Of a stretch of 64,000 nucleotides of DNA, positions 51,281 to 58,890 are shown piece after piece. The notes beneath the pieces were generated by a model. That model searched no databases and was not told where the DNA came from. It saw only the letters and a list, made by a program, of their open reading frames with translations. The first letter of the stretch is position 1. Every line of letters starts with the position of its first letter. Position numbers and translations under genes: made by a program. The stretch spans positions 1 to 64,000 of the forward strand of contig MSGZ01000020.1 of NCBI GenBank assembly GCA_001940925.1, in the 5' to 3' direction. Source of the DNA: Ruminococcus sp. Phil11. Its GTDB lineage: Bacteria; Bacillota; Clostridia; Oscillospirales; Ruminococcaceae.

Positions 51281-51928
51281 ATGAAACGGAGATTCATTGC
51301 GCTTGCGGGTGCCCTGCTGCTGACGGCCTGTCCGCTGACGGGCTGCGGAAAGCCGTATAACAACACCGACCTCAATATGACAGAGGACGAAATGCCCTAC
51401 GGCTCGACGCTTGTCAAAAATACGGAGTTTTCTGTACCGCTGCAGTACGACCGGCGGTTCATTGAGGACGCGCTTGCCGAAAAGCTCGGTCATTATTATC
51501 ACGCATTGCAGGAGAATGATGCCGCGGAATTTTCCGCGGTGCTGTTCCCGCTGTATCATAATTATGAGATGGAAACGGTCTACGAGGGCAAGTATACCGA
51601 TGCGGATGTTGTGAAGAATACGCATGATGCCATGGAGTCGCTCCACGGCGGCGAATTTGATTTTGCGCTGCTCGATATCACGGAGATGATCACAAGGCAG
51701 GGCATTTCCGAACATTACGATGCCCTCTATACGATGCTCGATCAGCTTGCGGAGGACAGCGGGCAGGAGCCTGTCACGAAAGATATGCAGGCACTTTATG
51801 AGCTGACGATCGACCGCTACTTCTGCAACAAGGGCGAGGGGATCCGCGGCGAGACCAATTCGGTGCTCGAGGGCGAACGGCTGTTTGCACTGAAATCCAA
51901 GGATACATGGTATCTGATCTATACCTGA
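51281..51928 (+). CDS. Lipoprotein, paralogue 1
   Basis: 215 residues with a lipoprotein signal: basic MKRR, hydrophobic stretch, lipobox LTGC at about residues 19-22. The mature part is helical, including EKLGHYYHALQENDAAEFSA and LFPLYHNYEMET, ending in GERLFALKSKDTWYLIY. It resembles the downstream lipoprotein in the order of these segments, though identity is low. ATG 51281 follows AAGGAG by 7 bases (ATG 51275 is too close). It is probably an operon with the next gene. The family is not recognised; it resembles small DUF-type envelope sensors. Confidence 0.75.
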   Translation: MKRRFIALAGALLLTACPLTGCGKPYNNTDLNMTEDEMPYGSTLVKNTEFSVPLQYDRRFIEDALAEKLGHYYHALQENDAAEFSAVLFPLYHNYEMETVYEGKYTDADVVKNTHDAMESLHGGEFDFALLDITEMITRQGISEHYDALYTMLDQLAEDSGQEPVTKDMQALYELTIDRYFCNKGEGIRGETNSVLEGERLFALKSKDTWYLIYT

Positions 51929-51942
51929 CGGAGGGATGCATG

Positions 51943-52539
51943 ATGAAACGGATCATACTGATCTGCTGCGCGGCGGTGACGGCTTTCTGCTGCACGGCCT
52001 GCAGCAATACGGCAAAGGGCGGTTCCTCGGCAGGGGAGAGCAAACAGCAGGCGGACGGACTGAAGGTCACCTGCTCAAATGACATGGATCAGGCATATGC
52101 CGATCTGATGAAGTCGTATTTCGAGGCGATCGAACACAAGGACTATGCGGCATATCAGAAAATCGTGTATCCGCCTTATCAGGAGAGCTACGGCAAATTT
52201 CTGGAATCGCAGGGTACGGATCCGGAAACGACCTTCCGCGAGGATCTCTGCATGCAGTTTGATGAGGACGGCTATGACGGCTGGACGCTGACGGAGCTGC
52301 AGATCGAATATTATCCGCCGGAAAAGGAGGATCTTGACGACTTTTTCCATGCGTATTCCGCTGCGGGGATCTTTGACGATGCATTTGTCGAAAGCACGAA
52401 GAAGGATGCTTCGGAGATGCATGATGTGCTGTTTACGCTGTATGCGCTCTATGACGGCGACGAGGAGGCTGTGCCGATCATCACAAACGGCGAAATGTTC
52501 GTGCTGAAAAACGCAGAAGGTGCGTACCTCTTTGGCTGA
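51943..52539 (+). CDS. Lipoprotein, paralogue 2
   Basis: 198 residues with a lipobox (CTACS) after a hydrophobic N-terminus. The mature part is acidic; LMKSYFEAIEHKDYAAYQKI followed by VYPPYQESY aligns with the middle segment of the upstream lipoprotein, and GEMFVLKNAEGAYLFG with its end, so they are probably tandem duplicates. The 15-bp gap and GGAGGG site show an operon. ATG 51943 is chosen over ATG 51940 by spacing (7 bases). Unknown function. Confidence 0.75.
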   Translation: MKRIILICCAAVTAFCCTACSNTAKGGSSAGESKQQADGLKVTCSNDMDQAYADLMKSYFEAIEHKDYAAYQKIVYPPYQESYGKFLESQGTDPETTFREDLCMQFDEDGYDGWTLTELQIEYYPPEKEDLDDFFHAYSAAGIFDDAFVESTKKDASEMHDVLFTLYALYDGDEEAVPIITNGEMFVLKNAEGAYLFG

Positions 52540-52554
52540 TTATGTATATCGGAG

Positions 52555-52588
52555 CGGGTGCTGATGTTACATTCAGCACCCGTTCTTT
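52555..52588 (+). terminator. Terminator of the lipoprotein operon, conserved-loop family
   Basis: CGGGTGCTGA (52555-52564) pairs with TCAGCACCCG (52573-52582) around TGTTACAT, followed by TTCTTT. Confidence 0.83.
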
Positions 52589-52625
52589 ATCCGTTCAGGT
52601 ATTTCGCCGCGGCACGCATCACGAA

Positions 52626-52662
52626 TAAAACCGGGCACTGCATTCACAACAGTGCCCGGTTT
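52626..52662 (-). terminator. Terminator of the zinc-ribbon membrane protein
   Basis: AACCGGGCACTG (52629-52640) pairs with CAGTGCCCGGTT (52650-52661); on the minus strand a TTTTA run follows. Confidence 0.83.
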
Positions 52663-52668
52663 GCTTGA

Positions 52669-55146
52669 TTATTCAGAGCTGTCACTTTCCGAACTGCCGC
52701 TTTCCGTGAAAGCCTCCCACAGACCTGTGGCCTCCGGGATCTCCCGCACGCCGCAGAGGTTCGTGACGCCGGTATCCGCCGCATAATAGCCGGTCGGTGT
52801 GCACATGTTGAACACACCCGCCTCGCCCGGTTCGCCGCAGATCACCGCAAAATGCTCCCGGTCTGCCGGAATGAATCCGGTCACGTTCTCCGCGATGACA
52901 TCCGTTTTCCGGTCTGCGCGGCGCATCAGCGTGCCGCAGTAGGATTGGTTCATCGGGATCACATTCTCATTATCCGCAACAGCAGCCTTGTTCTTTTCAT
53001 TCGCAATGAAGCAGAGCTGCCGGTATTCCGGCTGATAGCGGAAGCAGCCGGAATACACATTGTCGGCGATCTTCTGGTCGCCGGAGAACATGCCCTTCGG
53101 CGTGACGCGCACGATCTCCGCCGGCTGATCCGTCAGCGGCAGCGTCACAAAGGATGCCTCATCTTTGGTCTCTCCCGCCAGCATCAGCTCGATCGGTTCC
53201 CTTTCCTTCAGCTCGCCGACGAGCGTTTTCCGCGGTGTTCCGTAAAGCTGTGTGTTGGTATACACATAATCCGTAATATAAGCGAAGAGCTGGGTCCCGT
53301 CCTCCGAAAATACATAGGATTCCGGCGGTGAATAGATACTCAGATCCGCGGCGATCGAAACAGGGACCTCCTGATCGCGGTAAAACATCTTTCTGATATG
53401 CTCGCCGCTGCTCCCCCAGTTCTCCAGCCAGATATACGGCTGCGCGGCACAGGCGATACTTCCTCCCATCGCATCAAAGTATCCTTTCTTCCGCTCCATG
53501 ATCAGCGAAGGCTCGCTGTTCTTGCCCTGATAATAAATGTCCGTCGCATCCGGCAGGTCCGAATGTCTGACCGTGAACTGCGTGACGTTTCCGTCGTCAT
53601 CCAGAACCAGACTCATTTCGCTCTGAACCTCATCTGCTCCGTATTCATCGACGATATCCTGCAGCATTTTTTTGAGGTCGTCGATCTCCGCTTTGCTCAC
53701 TTCGTATTCTCCGGTCAGACGGCAGTATGCATAATAGCAGCTTCCGTCCGGATAATCCTGGATCAGCATGATCCTGCCTTCATCTTCCATGCTGCAGACC
53801 GTTGTCGCTTTTTCCGTTCTGAAATTGTATCTGCGCAGCTCGGTCTTTCCTTCGTCCGGCAGGGCCACCGTATAATACAGATAATACGGATTTGCGGTGG
53901 AAAACGGCTTCCAGTCCTCAAAATCCTCCGGAACCATCCGCTTCGGTTCTTCGCCGGGTTCTGTCCGGTAAAAACTGTAGAGATCCGAATGCATCTGAAG
54001 CGTCGCGCCCTTTTCGGTCATGATGACAGGGATCTCCTGCGTCATGCAGCCGGAATCCGGAACAAACGCAGCCATGGAACCGCTGCTGAGACCGTACTCC
54101 TTTTTGTATGCATCATAATCCGTAATGGTGATGTAGAAAACGCCCTCCTGCTCCGGCATCGTCCAGAAACGCTCCACGATCGGTGCGATCACCTCGGTCT
54201 GACCGTTCTGCCGGCAGCAGAACTGTCCGTCTGTGTCGCGGTAGTAAAGCGCATCCTTGTATACCAGATAGCACGGATTCATATCCAGCTTCGGCGGATC
54301 CATCTGCATATAAGTATTGGCATAAAAGGAGTATTCCTCAGAGGTAAAATCGAACTGCGTTTCGCGGAACCGGATATCAGCGATCTCCTCCGCCTGCTCC
54401 GGATTTTCGGCGGTGCAGTGCATGAGCGTACAGGTGCCGTTCTCCAGTGAGATATTCTTCGGATAATAGAATTCTTTACCGTCCGGACTGACATACAGTG
54501 CCCGGTTCACCCACGGGATCGCATCATAGGATCTGAAATAATCATCCGTCCGGATTGCGCCCTTGTCGATCAGCTCCTCGTATTTGTCTGCGGGCATCTC
54601 CGTGATCTGCAGATCCGGATTCAGGCAGAGCTTTTTGCCTGAATGACCGTTCTGGAACCAAAGCTCGTTTTCCTTCATATAAAACGTGCCGATGCTGCTT
54701 TTTTCAAAGCCGGCCGGTTTGCCGAGCTGCGGGCCGAAATAGGCCGCACCGCCTAGCGCGACCGCCGCCGCACCGCAGACTGCCGCTGCTTTCAGTGCCT
54801 TCGGCGAGACGGGCTTTGCTTCCGCCGGCGGGAATGCCTTTTCCGCAGCTTCCGGGCTGCCGGATGTTACCGGGATATCGGCCGTTTCCGGAGCTTCAGG
54901 CGGTTCCGTGCTGCCGGGCATTTCCGGGATCGCCGCGGAACGCTTTTGTTCTGCGGATTCCTTTTCTGCTCTGCGCGCTTCAAACTGCTGAAGTAGCTCC
55001 CGCTGCTGCTCTGCGGTTTTCTGCTCCTGATGCCGTGCTTTCGCGAACAGGTCAAGCTGGGCATCTTCCTCCGGTATATGCCCGCATGAAATGCAGACAT
55101 CCGGCACAACGGTATATTCCGTGCCGCATTCTGGACATTTATACAT
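52669..55146 (-). CDS. Membrane-anchored protein with N-terminal zinc ribbon and large extracytoplasmic region
   Basis: 825 residues. MYKCPECGTEY ... CISCGHIPEE is a zinc ribbon (residues 1-25), followed by a charged helical region with Glu/Gln/Arg (about 40-70), a Pro/Glu-rich linker and one transmembrane helix (about 118-136, LKAAAVCGAAAVALGGAAYF). The remaining ~690 residues outside have beta-strands with repeated aromatic patches (VSPDGKEFYYPKNI, YYRDTDGQFCC, YPDGSCYYAYCRL), compatible with a beta-propeller such as DUF5050. It ends in a Ser/Asp-rich tail. The function is unknown. The zinc ribbon suggests an intracellular binding partner. Confidence 0.75.
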   Translation of the reverse strand: MYKCPECGTEYTVVPDVCISCGHIPEEDAQLDLFAKARHQEQKTAEQQRELLQQFEARRAEKESAEQKRSAAIPEMPGSTEPPEAPETADIPVTSGSPEAAEKAFPPAEAKPVSPKALKAAAVCGAAAVALGGAAYFGPQLGKPAGFEKSSIGTFYMKENELWFQNGHSGKKLCLNPDLQITEMPADKYEELIDKGAIRTDDYFRSYDAIPWVNRALYVSPDGKEFYYPKNISLENGTCTLMHCTAENPEQAEEIADIRFRETQFDFTSEEYSFYANTYMQMDPPKLDMNPCYLVYKDALYYRDTDGQFCCRQNGQTEVIAPIVERFWTMPEQEGVFYITITDYDAYKKEYGLSSGSMAAFVPDSGCMTQEIPVIMTEKGATLQMHSDLYSFYRTEPGEEPKRMVPEDFEDWKPFSTANPYYLYYTVALPDEGKTELRRYNFRTEKATTVCSMEDEGRIMLIQDYPDGSCYYAYCRLTGEYEVSKAEIDDLKKMLQDIVDEYGADEVQSEMSLVLDDDGNVTQFTVRHSDLPDATDIYYQGKNSEPSLIMERKKGYFDAMGGSIACAAQPYIWLENWGSSGEHIRKMFYRDQEVPVSIAADLSIYSPPESYVFSEDGTQLFAYITDYVYTNTQLYGTPRKTLVGELKEREPIELMLAGETKDEASFVTLPLTDQPAEIVRVTPKGMFSGDQKIADNVYSGCFRYQPEYRQLCFIANEKNKAAVADNENVIPMNQSYCGTLMRRADRKTDVIAENVTGFIPADREHFAVICGEPGEAGVFNMCTPTGYYAADTGVTNLCGVREIPEATGLWEAFTESGSSESDSSE

Positions 55147-55192
55147 CGTATGTTACCTCTGCTTCTGTTTTGGCGGGTTTTCCCGCTTTTTC

Positions 55193-55221
55193 ATTATAGC
55201 ATATTATCCGGCGAAAAACAA
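55193..55221 (-). promoter_or_regulatory. Sigma-A promoter of the zinc-ribbon membrane protein
   Basis: TTGTTT (55216-55221), 17-bp spacer with extended TGC, TATAAT (55193-55198). The -35 box is poor, the -10 strong. Confidence 0.7.
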
Positions 55222-55284
55222 GCTGAACACATTATTTTTTATGTTTCGGTTTATTTCCGGCGAACGATAGGAAATGCCGGCGGC

Positions 55285-55328
55285 GATCGTTATTCACTTT
55301 TCATTATTCGTTATTCACTGTTCACTGA
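55285..55328 (+). repeat. Degenerate 7-bp periodic repeat
   Basis: Units such as ATTCACT, TTTCATT, ATTCGTT, ATTCACT and GTTCACT form a 7-bp rhythm, the complement of the GTGAATA/GTGAACA array at 49262. The two are on opposite strands in this window. Confidence 0.6.
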
Positions 55329-55330
55329 AA

Positions 55331-55437
55331 ACAATGGGAGCAGTAACGCTGCAGAAGCCGCCCCGCGGCGTGAATTGCGCAAATTGGGTGAGCTTCGCTT
55401 ACCGTCTCCGAAGGAAATCGCCGGCGCGGGCTCCGTG
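55331..55437 (-). repeat. Dispersed element family A, copy 4 (inverted)
   Basis: On the minus strand it starts CGGAGCCCGCGCCGGCGA, continues CGAAGCTCACCCAAT and CACGCCGCGGGGCGGCTTCT and ends CTGCTCCCATTG, matching the order of copies 1-3. It is beside the heptamer repeat and the tandem repeat that follows. Confidence 0.8.
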
Positions 55438-55473
55438 CGGCGATTCGTCGCGGACGAACGGAACGCGGGTGCG

Positions 55474-55563
55474 GCATTTCGTCAGCAATGTGCATTTCGT
55501 CGCGAAATACGGGATTTCGTCGCCGTATACGGGATTTCGTCGCGAAATACGGCATTTCGTCGG
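55474..55563 (+). repeat. 20-bp tandem repeat with ATTTCGTCG core
   Basis: Five ATTTCGTC cores begin at 55476, 55494, 55514, 55534 and 55554 (spacings 18, 20, 20, 20). Full units such as GCATTTCGTCGCGAAATACG contain internal ATTTCG..CGAAAT palindromes. The array ends 7-8 bp before the -35 box of the following promoter. Confidence 0.82.
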
Positions 55564-55569
55564 ATTATA

Positions 55570-55598
55570 TTGCCATTCCCGCAATATTATGCTATAAT
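55570..55598 (+). promoter_or_regulatory. Sigma-A promoter of the third dockerin protein
   Basis: TTGCCA (55570-55575), 17-bp spacer with extended TGC, TATAAT (55593-55598). The tandem repeat array sits directly upstream. Confidence 0.82.
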
Positions 55599-55649
55599 TG
55601 ATTCATACGCATCCCCCTGCGTAAATATTATATTATGAGGTGAACAGTC

Positions 55650-56495
55650 ATGAAACACATCCGCACCAGAATCGCCGCAGCAGTCATCGCAGCGGCAGCA
55701 GCTGCCTGCACGATGCAGGCCGTCACAGCATCTGCTTATGTCAGCAATCACGCACACTGGCTGACAGGACAGACGCAGGAATCGACCGAATACGGAGCAA
55801 ACTTCGCGCATTCTCTCTACTATCTCCAGCGCAGTCTCAACAATGCCGGCATCAACACATTCACGGATTCAGTCCAGACCGGTCTCGTACTCGGCCCGGG
55901 CTACACAACGGCCAATCTGAGCGGCATTCAGAGCGGTACATCTCTGAGCGGCTCCCTTGCATGGGCAAGATATCTCGGCAACTGCTTCTACGGCAATCAG
56001 ACTGTGTATACCGAGCAGCCTGCAAGCCGTTACAGCAGCCTCAGCGACATCAAGCAGGGCGACCAGATCGTCATCAGCACGAACGGCCGTCAGTATGCTG
56101 TCTTTGTGACCGCCGTCAACGACAGCTGCATTTATGTTTCCGAGCTGTGGGGCGATGCGATCATGTGGGGCATCGAGTTCACCAGAACCTCGAACAATAA
56201 GCTGAAGCGTACATTCGGCGGCGTGACGTTCAATATCGACTACATCGTCCGTCCGGTCAAGGAGGGCGACGCCAACGGCGACTCCGTTGCAGATTTCATG
56301 GATGTGGTATGGATCGCCAACAACATCGGCGGCTCCGTTGCATCCGGCGTGGACTACACTACGCAGATGGTCGCTGCCGATCTCAACGGCAACTGGGGAT
56401 TTGACCAGGACGATGCCATTGAAGTCTACTACCATATCGGCTCCAACAGAATGAACGGCGATTACAGATATGTCACCACATGGCATTCCCTGTGA
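55650..56495 (+). CDS. Secreted dockerin protein with CHAP-like or unknown domain
   Basis: 281 residues. A signal peptide (1 to about 29, ending TASAYV) precedes an Asn/Gly/Tyr/Ser-rich domain (about 30-195) with LTGQTQESTEYGANFAHSLY and later SDIKQGDQIVIS, reminiscent of CHAP/NlpC-like folds but without a visible Cys-His pair at the expected places. The C-terminus holds a duplicated dockerin: EGDANGDSVADFMDVVWIAN and ADLNGNWGFDQDDAIEVYYH. The second Ca loop is degenerate. It has AGGTGA before ATG. Likely docks on a scaffold; activity unknown. Confidence 0.78.
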   Translation: MKHIRTRIAAAVIAAAAAACTMQAVTASAYVSNHAHWLTGQTQESTEYGANFAHSLYYLQRSLNNAGINTFTDSVQTGLVLGPGYTTANLSGIQSGTSLSGSLAWARYLGNCFYGNQTVYTEQPASRYSSLSDIKQGDQIVISTNGRQYAVFVTAVNDSCIYVSELWGDAIMWGIEFTRTSNNKLKRTFGGVTFNIDYIVRPVKEGDANGDSVADFMDVVWIANNIGGSVASGVDYTTQMVAADLNGNWGFDQDDAIEVYYHIGSNRMNGDYRYVTTWHSL

Positions 56496-56534
56496 TGCAC
56501 ACGCTTTCTGATCACTTCTTTTCCACTCATCATA

Positions 56535-56572
56535 CAGACAGCCTCCTCTGTGCTTTCAGGGGAGGCTGTCTG
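56535..56572 (+). terminator. Hairpin after the third dockerin gene
   Basis: 12-bp stem CAGACAGCCTCC (56535-56546) with GGAGGCTGTCTG (56561-56572). There is no T tract. It may also serve the convergent DUF3592 gene ending at 56577. Confidence 0.7.
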
Positions 56573-56576
56573 CATA

Positions 56577-57278
56577 TCAGATGAAATTGTGCCATTTTGC
56601 AAAGCAGAAAAGCGGGAGCGCGATCAGGCAGATGCCGAAAACGTACAGCCATTTGCGGGCGTTTGCCGAACGGGCAGGATCATAGATCTCATCTGCCGAG
56701 ACGGGGTCGGCATAGATCTGCCGTGTTTCGCCGGGCTCCGGATTCCCGGAAGCGGTGAAAAGCGTATCCGCGACCCGGCAGGTTTTGCCGTTCAGCTGAA
56801 ATTCGTAGACCGGCGCATAAGTTCTGCCGCTTTTGTTCTGGTGCGGCAGCAGCTCCGTACAGACCGCCGTGACAGGCTCCGTACAGACCCGCAGCTTTCG
56901 CTTCGGTTCGGTCAGTGCCGCCGTGATGATACCTGCTCCGACGGCAGCGCACAGCAGCATCACGCAGTCCGGCGCGTATGTCTCAAAGAACGCCGCCAGC
57001 TGATCCGGCACGGTTTTCATCAGGATGCCGCAGACGATCAGCAGTACGGCAGCGGCCAGCAGCAGCAGCGGAAACAGAAAACTCCGCTTTCGCGGCTTTT
57101 CCAACTCTGTGCTCCACAGGACGGCGTCAAGCAGCAGCAGAAAACCGCCGGCGGTCAGCAGCGTCACCCAGTATGTGTGTGTGACCAGTGAGATGACAAA
57201 TCCGGCGATCAGTCCCAGCACCAGAAGCGTCAGCAGGATATTTTTCAGCAGAAAGCCGGTATTCGATTGATGCTCCAA
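56577..57278 (-). CDS. DUF3592-like membrane protein
   Basis: 233 residues with about five transmembrane helices: two near the N-terminus (about 12-55), two in the middle (about 68-125), one near the end (about 207-228). Between the last two lies an extracytoplasmic or cytoplasmic segment GRTYAPVYEFQLNGKTCRVA .. GETRQIYADPVSADEIYDP that matches the DUF3592 pattern. TTG 57278 is chosen as the start (GGGAGG at about 9 bases, promoter at 57321-57349); most of the longer upstream frame is a shadow of the convergent gene. Function unknown. Confidence 0.78.
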   Translation of the reverse strand: MEHQSNTGFLLKNILLTLLVLGLIAGFVISLVTHTYWVTLLTAGGFLLLLDAVLWSTELEKPRKRSFLFPLLLLAAAVLLIVCGILMKTVPDQLAAFFETYAPDCVMLLCAAVGAGIITAALTEPKRKLRVCTEPVTAVCTELLPHQNKSGRTYAPVYEFQLNGKTCRVADTLFTASGNPEPGETRQIYADPVSADEIYDPARSANARKWLYVFGICLIALPLFCFAKWHNFI

Positions 57279-57320
57279 AATCGGCACCTCCCTTTTCAGA
57301 TGTATTTGATTTCTGATGCT

Positions 57321-57349
57321 ATTATATCGAATGAATTGTGTTTTGTCAA
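57321..57349 (-). promoter_or_regulatory. Sigma-A promoter of the DUF3592 gene
   Basis: TTGACA (57344-57349), 17-bp spacer, TATAAT (57321-57326). Confidence 0.85.
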
Positions 57350-57417
57350 GGCGGCGCGGTGCATACACAGACCCTTTTTTGCCGTGTGTGAAGCGAAGAT
57401 TTTTCGCATTCTTCCCA

Positions 57418-57446
57418 TTGCATTTTTTCAATTCATGTGCTATAAT
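57418..57446 (+). promoter_or_regulatory. Sigma-A promoter of the second AI-2E gene
   Basis: TTGCAT (57418-57423), 17-bp spacer with extended TGC, TATAAT (57441-57446). Confidence 0.85.
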
Positions 57447-57503
57447 AAAAATATCATCAGAATTTGAATAAAATTGCGGGATTCCCGCGGAAAGGAGCAT
57501 CCG

Positions 57504-58841
57504 ATGAAAAAACCGCGCCGCGAGCCGATCGTGCTCTCGCAGATGCGCCCGGTCACACTGTTCCTTGTGCTGAGCGGCTGTATCGTTGTCACCTTTGCCA
57601 TGATCCATATTGACCGCGTGGCGGGCTTTATCAGCCGGGTGCTGTCCGCGCTGGGGCCCGTGTTCGCCGGCTTTATCTTTGCGTTCCTGCTGGCACCGGC
57701 CGAAAGCCTCACCGAAAAGCGCATTTCCAAATGGATGAAAAAGTCGATCGAAAAGCACCCGCGGCTCCGGAATTTTCCGCGCGGGATCAGCTCGTTTCTG
57801 GTCGTTCTGCTGTTCATCGGCTCCATTGCGCTGATTGTTACCGTGACCTTCTCGCAGGTCGTGGACGGCGTGACCCGTGCCCTCGACCGCCTGCCGCATT
57901 ACATTGATCTGGTCACGGAGCACATTGAGCACATGTTCTCCGCAGACAACAACATCACCCGCTATCTGACCATGCTGAACGAACGCTTTTCCGCGACCGA
58001 GCTCGGCATGGGAAAGGTCGATCCGATGGACATTACACAGAAAATCGTTTCGGCCGCCGCGACCGGTGCCGCAGGTACGCTCGGTTTTCTCTATGATGTG
58101 ATCGTCGGCTTTGTGATTGCGGTGTACCTGCTGATCAGCCGCGACCGCTTCCTCAAACAGTGGAAGCAGATTCTCTATGCCGTGTGCAAGCCAAAGACGG
58201 CTGCGTGGATCGACGGACAGTTTTCGCTCGCGAACCAGACCTTCGGTACGGCTGTCATCGGCAAGCTGATCGACTCGGTCATCATCGGTATGCTGTGCTT
58301 CATCGGCTGCTCCGTCATCCGCACGCCGTACAGCTCGCTGATTGCCGTCATCATCGGCGTCACGAATATCATTCCGTATTTTGGCCCGATTTTCGGCGCG
58401 ATTCCCTGCGTGCTGCTGATCCTCATGGAGAGCCCGCCGAAGGCACTGTATTTCTTTATCTTTATCATTGCGCTGCAGCAGTTTGATGCGAACATTCTTG
58501 ATCCGCGAATTGTCGGTAAGTCGATCGGGCTGCCGGCCTTCTGGGAGTTGTTTGCCTGTCTGCTCGGCGGCGGACTGTTCGGCATTATCGGGCTTGTAAT
58601 CGGTGTTCCGGCATTTGCTGTTGTTTATACGCTGGTGAAGCAGCTTGTCTCGGAGCGTCTGACTGACCGCGTGCGGGATGAGGAGCTGACGCCGGAGTTC
58701 CTGCGGGAGACCCTTGGCGTCACGGAGGAGATACAGGAATCCGGCCTGTTCGGGGACAATGCATCCGACAGCCCGTATCTGCAGCACCTGATCCTGCTTG
58801 AGGATATCGCGCAGAAGCCGGATGAACGGAAGGAAAAATAA
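57504..58841 (+). CDS. AI-2E/PerM family transporter, paralogue 2
   Basis: 445 residues, about eight transmembrane helices, with the core SSLIAVIIGVTNIIPYFGP and DANILDPRIVGKSIGLPAFW. The C-terminal acidic tail (about 385-445) is longer than in the other copy and predicted cytoplasmic. ATG 57504 follows AAAGGAG. It is monocistronic with a strong promoter and a bidirectional terminator. Substrate unknown; despite the family name, AI-2 transport is not implied. Confidence 0.88.
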   Translation: MKKPRREPIVLSQMRPVTLFLVLSGCIVVTFAMIHIDRVAGFISRVLSALGPVFAGFIFAFLLAPAESLTEKRISKWMKKSIEKHPRLRNFPRGISSFLVVLLFIGSIALIVTVTFSQVVDGVTRALDRLPHYIDLVTEHIEHMFSADNNITRYLTMLNERFSATELGMGKVDPMDITQKIVSAAATGAAGTLGFLYDVIVGFVIAVYLLISRDRFLKQWKQILYAVCKPKTAAWIDGQFSLANQTFGTAVIGKLIDSVIIGMLCFIGCSVIRTPYSSLIAVIIGVTNIIPYFGPIFGAIPCVLLILMESPPKALYFFIFIIALQQFDANILDPRIVGKSIGLPAFWELFACLLGGGLFGIIGLVIGVPAFAVVYTLVKQLVSERLTDRVRDEELTPEFLRETLGVTEEIQESGLFGDNASDSPYLQHLILLEDIAQKPDERKEK

Positions 58842-58845
58842 GCAA

Positions 58846-58878
58846 AAAAGCGGCTTGCCCGAAGGTAAGCCGCTTTTG
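58846..58878. terminator. Bidirectional terminator between the AI-2E gene and ilvE
   Basis: AAAAGCGGCTTGCC-cgaa-GGTAAGCCGCTTTT: arms 58846-58859 and 58864-58877 with one G-T wobble, A and T tracts on both sides, so it works for both convergent genes. Confidence 0.9.
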
Positions 58879-58890
58879 TTATGCTGTTGA

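Noticed and set aside
57279-58787. Long minus-strand open frame continuing upstream of the DUF3592 gene
   Set aside because: It lies opposite the AI-2E gene and has its composition bias. The promoter at 57321-57349 shows that the real gene starts at about 57278.
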